From Mycosarcoma maydis (lineage: Eukaryota; Basidiomycota; Ustilaginomycetes; Ustilaginales), in assembly GCF_000328475.2 (NCBI RefSeq), contig NC_026478.1, positions 1,178,001 to 1,242,000 on the forward strand: a stretch of DNA of 64,000 nt. Direction: 5' to 3'. The notes beneath the pieces were generated by a model. It made no database searches. It saw only the letters and a list, made by a program, of their open reading frames with translations, and had not been told where the DNA came from. The position numbers and the translations under genes are program-made. Shown here one piece after another: positions 58,592 through 64,000 of the stretch (positions are counted from its first letter, which is position 1; each line of letters begins with the position of its first letter).

Positions 58592-59245
58592 TGTCTCTCG
58601 CCTTTCCAGATGCGCCTGCTAGCATCACACGGACAAATCCCGCAGTTCTGTTAATAAACGGACGAGTGCAGGCGCGCGCACATCCATACTTTCCTCGACT
58701 TTGGACGTCGTTTTCGTTTGCTGCCCATCGCTACATCTTGGCTCCAATCCCTCTCCATCCATCTCGATACCCGATACCAGCTAGTTGGCCCAGTATCTCC
58801 TCTTTGCAAACTAGCAAACATCAACGATACGCCGTCTGCACGCGAGGTTGCGCTCACGCCTCTGAGCCTCCACACAACTTGACGCAATCATCAAAGGCGC
58901 ACATAATCACAAGCACGCGCCTGCTGAGCTTCTCATGGGCGTACCACCTGCATTGTTGCGCTGTGCCTTGATCTTCGACCCACCAAATCACCACGGACAG
59001 CATCATTTGCGCTTGGTCTCCTTCGGCTCTGCAACCTGACCATCGATTGTTCGAGGCAAAATAGACTTCCCTCCAACTCATGCTTGCATGGCTAATCGTG
59101 CTTTCCCCAACATCTCTCTAGACAGCCGCGATCTGGCTCACACCACCCTTTGAACATCTCGGTCCCTTCAACGGGCATCGTGCGTGCCTCTGTAGTCGTT
59201 GAACCTGCATCTTGTCTCGAGTAACAACTTGCTCCCACAATCCTC

Positions 59246-62200
59246 ATGGCCGCTTTTCACGCCATGACGTCCCCCGCACTAACTGGCGACGGCGACCTCG
59301 GCTTATTTGCTATGCAGTCCCGTTCGCCGTCCACGTCATTCGAAAACGCAGATCAGGTACATACATCCACTCTTGCCACCGACCCTACCAGCGTTCCTTT
59401 CTATCCTAGTCAAGCCCCCTCGGTCGTCTCCGCTACCACTTTGCGTCGTTCTGCGCCTTCGTCGGTGGGACCATTGGTCACATCCAACGCCGCCTCGGGC
59501 TCCACTATGCCCGCATCCTCGGTATCAAAGTCCAGCTTGACTTCATCCATCACTTCATCTGGCTTGACTGCCTTGTCCCTGCACGAAGAAATCACACAGC
59601 ACTCCGCGCGCGAGACCACACATGCTTCTTCATCCACCTCGCCCACTTCTGCCGCTTCCAGCTCCGATAACAGCAATCAAAACGTCTCCGCTAAAAGTAT
59701 CTCCTCGCTGGGCTCCAACTATCTATCAGCTACCGAGAATCCTATTTCTGCTTCCATCCCTACGAATCTTTCCTCAATTGCCCCACAACAGCCTGCCGCT
59801 TCAGTCTCGTCGCAGACAAGCGCCACAACGGCGTTGTCGCCCCCCTCGAGGTCATCACCACCCTCTTCTTCTTCACAGCGAAGCATCGCTTCCACCGCCA
59901 CTATCACCCAGTCCCGCCTTCCATCCTCGCGCTCTTTCGCGTCGTCCTTAGCTGGTGACAAGCAGGCTCTGAGCGTGGAACAGGAGCTCAACGCCGATCT
60001 CGACCTGGAATCCACATCTGCATCACCACTCGACTCGAATCTTCATTCAAGAAACAGTGTCATCTCAGCGCGTTCATCTCGACGCAGTTGTAGATCGGGT
60101 GTACCAGCCATATCGGATCGTCTCCCCGTCGGAGAAGGTGGCCCACAAGCTCCACCCCGAAACGCCTCTTTCCGTGAAGCCTCCAAGCGTCTCTCTTCTG
60201 GGCTTGGCCACGGCGATCTTGGTATTGATTCGTACGCTGCTTCTGGCGTCAGTCCCTCGTCACCTTGCATGACCAGCTTCTTGGATCTCGACTCGCCCAC
60301 TTCGTCAGAGTCTAGCGTAGCTGGCAGATATCCTCTCCCGAGCAGGAGGACCTCTTTGCGCGCTGTATCTCCTAGGACCCCCACTTTTGGTCTCGATCCT
60401 TCTGCAACAGCTGCAACTGCCTTGTCAGCTTCGCGCCCTGCATCACGTCCATCATCGCGACCTGCATCATCCGGCAGCAAATCAGCATTGCTCTGTGCAT
60501 CATCTGCAAGACCGGAGACAGATGCACAGACGGCTTCCAAGTCTTCCAACAACACACTTGCCCTCGACCGCGAAGCCATGCAGCGTTGGGTGCTTTCCGT
60601 CGGCTGCGTCAACTTTGATCTCGAATTGGGTCCCGATCTTGAGTTTCTCTATCCTCCGCTCGGCATCAGTCGCGAAGAGCGTGACAACATAGCTTTCTCA
60701 TCGTTCCCAGACACTTCCATTTTTGACGACGGTTCGCTCGTCTTTTCATGGCGTGTGCGTGAGGTTCCGCTCGATTCCTCAGAATCTGAACCGCCGACCA
60801 TCAAAAGTCTCAACGACGCGCTACAACAACCACCCATCCTGGCAGATGAAGAGACGCCACGTCCATCCATGAACAAGGCTGCGCTCCACAATGCCGGCAC
60901 TCAAGCTCAAAAGAAGAAGACGGAATCAAACTTGTCTTTACCAACCAGTTCCATTACTCCACCTACGTCTCATCTCAGGGGATCGTCTGTTTCCTCAGCG
61001 ACCAGCTCGCAGTCGCTATCCAGACACGGATCGGACGCAAACTTGCGCAGCGCAGAATCTCCGAGCATGACATCTACCACTTCGTTTCACGATCGCCTAG
61101 CTCAAAAGCTCTTTTCGTCGTCAAGCTCCTCAGCCATGGCCAGGCACTTTTCGCATGATCGGCACAGCAGTGCGCATTCTTTGAGCTCCGCCTCGGCAGA
61201 CGACGATGGCGATGCTGGCACTGCGGTCACGACAACTTCTTCTTCTTCCTCAGCTGCTTCCACCGGCGGCCATGGCTCCAACATCTCGCCGACTGCAAGC
61301 TCTGTCTCCACCATCGCCAATTCGTCGATCCAAACCAGCGATCTCATTCATACAAAACGTTCACCGGGCAACAGCACCAGCAGCAGTTACATTTACGGTT
61401 ACGTGTTTTTTCGTCAGAAGCGCGACTCCACCAACCGACGTGGATACTTCCAGAAATCCATCGTCATCCTCTCTCACTTGCCGCTTGTTGGGCTATTTAG
61501 CGAAGTTGTCGCTCGCCTCGGGCCACTGTACTTTGAGCATGGCATGTCGATGCTCGAAGCCTTCGCTAATGATGTCATGTCCTGGCCGGCGCCGCAACCA
61601 GGTACTATCCTGACATTACCCTTGCTAGGCAGCATCCTTACAGCAGCGATACCCTTCGGCCAGCAACCGCAAAATTCGCCCAACGCCGAATCTGCCCCCA
61701 TGCAGTCGTTGAGCCTTTCGGCGTCCAATACAAACTCTTCCACAGGCGGCTTCAGACACACAGCCACCATGACAATCCGATCTCGCTCCAGACAATCCAG
61801 CGCTAACGGCTCGACCAACCGACAACTTCCGGAACCCCTGATTGGTCCTGAAGGGCCACTGCTCGCGTCGATTCCAGCCACTTCGCTCTTTGAGACATTC
61901 AAAGAAGCTCTGGCAGACCTCTGGCTGCTTTGGGAATGCGTACTGCTTGCCGAACCGATCCTTGTCATTGCACCGGAACCCAAAATTGCAAGTGAAGCTG
62001 TGTGGCATATGCTTGATTTGATTCGTCCCATCCCGTACGCGGGAGATTTCCGACCCTACTTTCACATCCACGATTACGACTTTCGAACGTTGGTGACCAA
62101 GAACAAGCCTCAGGCAGGGACGCTGATCGCCTCGACTAATCCCTTCTTCGCGACGGCGTGTGGCCACTGGCCGCATGTCTTGAGGGTTGGGAAAGCGGCA

Positions 62201-63148
62201 GTCAAGTTGATCACCATCAAGCACGGAGGTGGAAGCGGCGGGGGATCTAAGAAAGCAGTGGGTGGTGGTAGCGGCGGTCTCGTCGGCGGCGGGATCGGTG
62301 GTGGGCACGGAGCCGGTGGAGGAGGGCCTGACCATATCCCCGGATTCACCACCAAACGCAAACGCCGTATCAGCAAAGACCGACAATTGCTCAAACGGTT
62401 GCAAGACCTGGCGACGTCCGCAACCAAATCTGGGCTGAACGACGAGGCTGCGATTTCGGCTGCGATTGCATCTGCCAATGTGACGATGCGACGCTACTTT
62501 GCCGATCTGACCGAACGCTTCCTTTCACCCTTGAATCGATACGTGGCGTCGTTGGTGCCTGCATCGTTCGATCTATCTTCGCCATCAGAGGTGCCCAAGA
62601 TCCGGCCTTTCAACACGACAGATTTCCTGGCCAGCTTAAAGATGCATGGCACGCCGTTGGCTGTTCGATCTAGGTCGCTGCCGACAGGAGCGAGTGTACG
62701 CCAGAGTCTGTACATGGATTTCCTGCGATGCCCCAACTTCTCCCTGTGGTTGCACAGTAGGGTAGCTGCAGCTGAGGAGGAACAGCGTCGTCGATACATT
62801 GCTTCGCTCCTCCACGGCGATGTAACTACCTTTGGTTCGACCAAAGGCGAGATCGAGACCATCGATCTGTACTCTCGCTTGGTCGAGCAGATCCGGTTGG
62901 TCGATGTTCAGTTGACCAGTCCGACCGAACCGGGTCCGGGGAGCAGGTGGAGAACGGAAACGGCTTCCAGCCTGAACGTGAACGTGAATGGATCAGGGAG
63001 AAACACACCTACGCTCGTGGCCAACAGTGCGAGCATGTCAACGGAGAAGAGGTTAAGGGATCAGAAGCACAAGTTGATGCGTCAGCTCGACAAGTTGTGT
63101 CAGACACTGCCGGATGATTTACGGAGTAGTTTGAATCGCCCCGCTTAG
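59246..63148 (+). CDS. DENN-domain protein, DENND6/Afi1-like
   Basis: A 1300-residue protein from the ATG at 59246 (MAAFHAMTSPALTGDGDLG). Residues 1-440 are Ser/Thr/Ala-rich and disordered. The tripartite DENN module starts at about 445 with RWVLSVGCVNFDLELGPDLEFLYPP. It continues after a ~190-residue disordered insert with YGYVFFRQKRDSTNRRGYFQKS and VILSHLPLVGLFSEVVARLGP. After another insert it resumes with SLFETFKEALADLWLLWECVLLAEPILVIAPEP and PYFHIHDYDFRTLV. These match DENND6A/B, which is a Rab14 exchange factor, and the fungal Afi1 family, which binds Arf3. A Gly/Ser-rich loop (about 992-1029) precedes a C-terminal helical region. The cargo and GTPase partner are inferred from relatives, not visible. 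Confidence 0.87.
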   Translation: MAAFHAMTSPALTGDGDLGLFAMQSRSPSTSFENADQVHTSTLATDPTSVPFYPSQAPSVVSATTLRRSAPSSVGPLVTSNAASGSTMPASSVSKSSLTSSITSSGLTALSLHEEITQHSARETTHASSSTSPTSAASSSDNSNQNVSAKSISSLGSNYLSATENPISASIPTNLSSIAPQQPAASVSSQTSATTALSPPSRSSPPSSSSQRSIASTATITQSRLPSSRSFASSLAGDKQALSVEQELNADLDLESTSASPLDSNLHSRNSVISARSSRRSCRSGVPAISDRLPVGEGGPQAPPRNASFREASKRLSSGLGHGDLGIDSYAASGVSPSSPCMTSFLDLDSPTSSESSVAGRYPLPSRRTSLRAVSPRTPTFGLDPSATAATALSASRPASRPSSRPASSGSKSALLCASSARPETDAQTASKSSNNTLALDREAMQRWVLSVGCVNFDLELGPDLEFLYPPLGISREERDNIAFSSFPDTSIFDDGSLVFSWRVREVPLDSSESEPPTIKSLNDALQQPPILADEETPRPSMNKAALHNAGTQAQKKKTESNLSLPTSSITPPTSHLRGSSVSSATSSQSLSRHGSDANLRSAESPSMTSTTSFHDRLAQKLFSSSSSSAMARHFSHDRHSSAHSLSSASADDDGDAGTAVTTTSSSSSAASTGGHGSNISPTASSVSTIANSSIQTSDLIHTKRSPGNSTSSSYIYGYVFFRQKRDSTNRRGYFQKSIVILSHLPLVGLFSEVVARLGPLYFEHGMSMLEAFANDVMSWPAPQPGTILTLPLLGSILTAAIPFGQQPQNSPNAESAPMQSLSLSASNTNSSTGGFRHTATMTIRSRSRQSSANGSTNRQLPEPLIGPEGPLLASIPATSLFETFKEALADLWLLWECVLLAEPILVIAPEPKIASEAVWHMLDLIRPIPYAGDFRPYFHIHDYDFRTLVTKNKPQAGTLIASTNPFFATACGHWPHVLRVGKAAVKLITIKHGGGSGGGSKKAVGGGSGGLVGGGIGGGHGAGGGGPDHIPGFTTKRKRRISKDRQLLKRLQDLATSATKSGLNDEAAISAAIASANVTMRRYFADLTERFLSPLNRYVASLVPASFDLSSPSEVPKIRPFNTTDFLASLKMHGTPLAVRSRSLPTGASVRQSLYMDFLRCPNFSLWLHSRVAAAEEEQRRRYIASLLHGDVTTFGSTKGEIETIDLYSRLVEQIRLVDVQLTSPTEPGPGSRWRTETASSLNVNVNGSGRNTPTLVANSASMSTEKRLRDQKHKLMRQLDKLCQTLPDDLRSSLNRPA

Positions 63149-63467
63149 GTGGGCGCAGGAGGAGCGAGAGTCACGAGTGGGTAATGTACGGTGCTTTGTC
63201 GGGTGATGAGGGCGAATGTGGAAAGTCTGTATTGCATACGGTAGAAACGTACACACGTGACTATTGCAATCAATTTAACCTCACTCAGGCAAGCATGGAG
63301 CATGGAGCATGTAGCATGGAGAATCACGAATAAACTGCGAGAGAAAGACAGACATGTGCAGTTCAAGCTGAAGCTTGCGCCATGGTTATCTGGCGACGAG
63401 CTGACGTGGTGTGCACATGAGCAATGAAGACGGGTCGATTGGCGTTGCTGGTGAAGAGCGACGAGTG
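63149..63467. other. Convergent 3' region between DENND6-like and bL35m genes
   Basis: A 319-bp gap with one AGTCACGAGTGG word (about 63171), a heptamer array (63292) and an AATCACGAATAA word (about 63322). No gene. Confidence 0.45.
63292..63319 (+). repeat. Heptamer array (AGCATGG)x4, one unit with a change
   Basis: Units AGCATGG, AGCATGG, AGCATGT, AGCATGG, followed directly by AGAATCACGAAT, so a heptamer array abuts a TCACGA word. Confidence 0.9.
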
Positions 63468-63899
63468 TTACAGGCTGGGGCCGAGAAGTCTTCTCAAAGT
63501 CCTGTTGATGCGGCCTCTGGGGCTCAAAGCTGTACCGCCGAGGTTGTTGAGTCTGTCTCGGGGCATGTGAGAGTTGAGATGGCTCTTTCCGGCGAGGCCA
63601 CGTTTGAATGTGAGCTGGTATGCCTTTCCACTGCCGCTTCCAAGCGGCGTCCATCGCTTCTTGGTCCCTGAATGCGATTTCAGCTTGGCACCGCTACCGT
63701 GCTGTGCGAGGTGTTTGGTGCGTGGACTTGCGTCTGCGATCCTTGATGATGAAAACTGGCGCATCGTTCTAGCACAATCCTCGTTTGTCAGCCTAGAGCT
63801 AGATCTACCCCAAGAAACTCTGCGCATCCCGCTAAAAGCACGTGTGCTTGTCAAGCTTGCAAAGCTCGCAAACAGCCTTGACGTCGATGCAAACACCAT
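63468..63899 (-). CDS. Mitochondrial large ribosomal subunit protein bL35m
   Basis: A 143-residue protein from the ATG at 63899 (MVFASTSRLFASFASLTSTR). The first ~60 residues are Arg/Ser-rich with RQFSSSRIADASP, a presequence with a likely cleavage after the RQF/SSS region. The mature part begins near KLKSHSGTKKRWTPLGSGSGKAY and contains KRGLAGKSHLNSHMPRDRLNNLGG. This is the bL35 pattern of basic residues with the KLK(S/T)H opening and GSGK. Bacterial L35 is about 65 residues; the mature part here is about 75. It is convergent with the DENND6-like gene. The promoter would lie beyond 63900, of which only 101 bases are in the window. Confidence 0.88.
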   Translation of the reverse strand: MVFASTSRLFASFASLTSTRAFSGMRRVSWGRSSSRLTNEDCARTMRQFSSSRIADASPRTKHLAQHGSGAKLKSHSGTKKRWTPLGSGSGKAYQLTFKRGLAGKSHLNSHMPRDRLNNLGGTALSPRGRINRTLRRLLGPSL

Positions 63900-64000
63900 C
63901 GTGATATGAGCACTCCTTTGCTGATCTTGACTCTGCGCCGAAGAGAGTAGCGATTGCTTAGAGATGTGCCTTGGTGCACTTGGTTCTACCAGAACTGATG

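Larger units (their letters stand above)
57098..59245. other. 2.1-kb gap upstream of the DENND6-like gene, repeat-rich
   Basis: It holds copy B of the dispersed repeat (57540-57615), heptamer arrays at 57760 and 58257, and a 12-bp array at 58556. TCGTGA/TCACGA words lie at about 57486, 57903, 57968-57998, 58088 and 58420-58460. From about 58600 to the ATG the sequence is pyrimidine-rich with few purine runs, consistent with a long leader. No gene is supported. Confidence 0.5.

Overview
The window is nuclear DNA of a basidiomycete smut fungus (Ustilaginales; Ustilago/Mycosarcoma maydis or a close relative is the best guess). The grounds are: densely packed, mostly intron-less genes on both strands; moderately GC-rich coding DNA; Ser/Ala/Gln-rich disordered extensions on conserved eukaryotic proteins; introns confined to ribosomal protein genes; and intergenic DNA full of short TCGTGA/TCACGA-type words. 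The species call is inference, because no marker locus is present. I support 25 protein-coding genes, one of them cut by the left edge. I see no rRNA, tRNA, CRISPR array or complete transposon.

Layout, left to right (strand in brackets). 0-12 kb: HD-domain phosphohydrolase, partial (+); NDUFAF7-type mitochondrial methyltransferase (-); Hul5/UBE3C HECT ubiquitin ligase (-); glutathione-S-transferase-like protein (+); L-arabinitol/sorbitol-type dehydrogenase (+). 12-24 kb: DHX33/Dhr2-like DEAH helicase (-); Slt2/Mpk1 MAP kinase (+); Ca3427-like periplasmic-binding-protein fold (-); actin capping protein alpha (+); GMC oxidoreductase (-). 24-35 kb: calcipressin (-) and pICln (-) in close tandem; ribosomal protein eL36 with a 1010-nt intron (+); large coiled-coil protein with an FN3-like fold (-). 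35-47 kb: AHL-lactonase-like metallo-beta-lactamase (+); trehalose-6-phosphate synthase (-); glycine cleavage T protein (-); CCDC137-like basic protein (+); proline iminopeptidase (+); NUFIP1/Rsa1-like CCCH protein (-). 47-64 kb: SHPRH/Irc20-like SNF2-RING ATPase (+); mitochondrial uL4m (-); ribosomal uS9 (+); DENND6-like protein (+); mitochondrial bL35m (-).

The genes do not form a pathway cluster; this is ordinary core genome. Functional themes recur: ribosome and snoRNP biogenesis (DHX33-like, NUFIP1-like, eL36, uS9, CCDC137-like); mitochondrial function (NDUFAF7, T protein, uL4m, bL35m); ubiquitin ligation (Hul5, SHPRH-like); and stress or wall signalling (Mpk1, calcipressin, Tps1).

The most unusual signal is in the intergenic DNA. 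A short dyad word family (core TCGTGA/TCACGA, usually flanked as AATCGTGAATC or AGTCACGAGT) is scattered through nearly every gap. Many gaps also carry small tandem arrays with a 7-bp unit. Two diverged copies of a ~75-bp sequence about 24 kb apart differ by a segment consisting of this word, which hints that the word is gained or lost as a unit.
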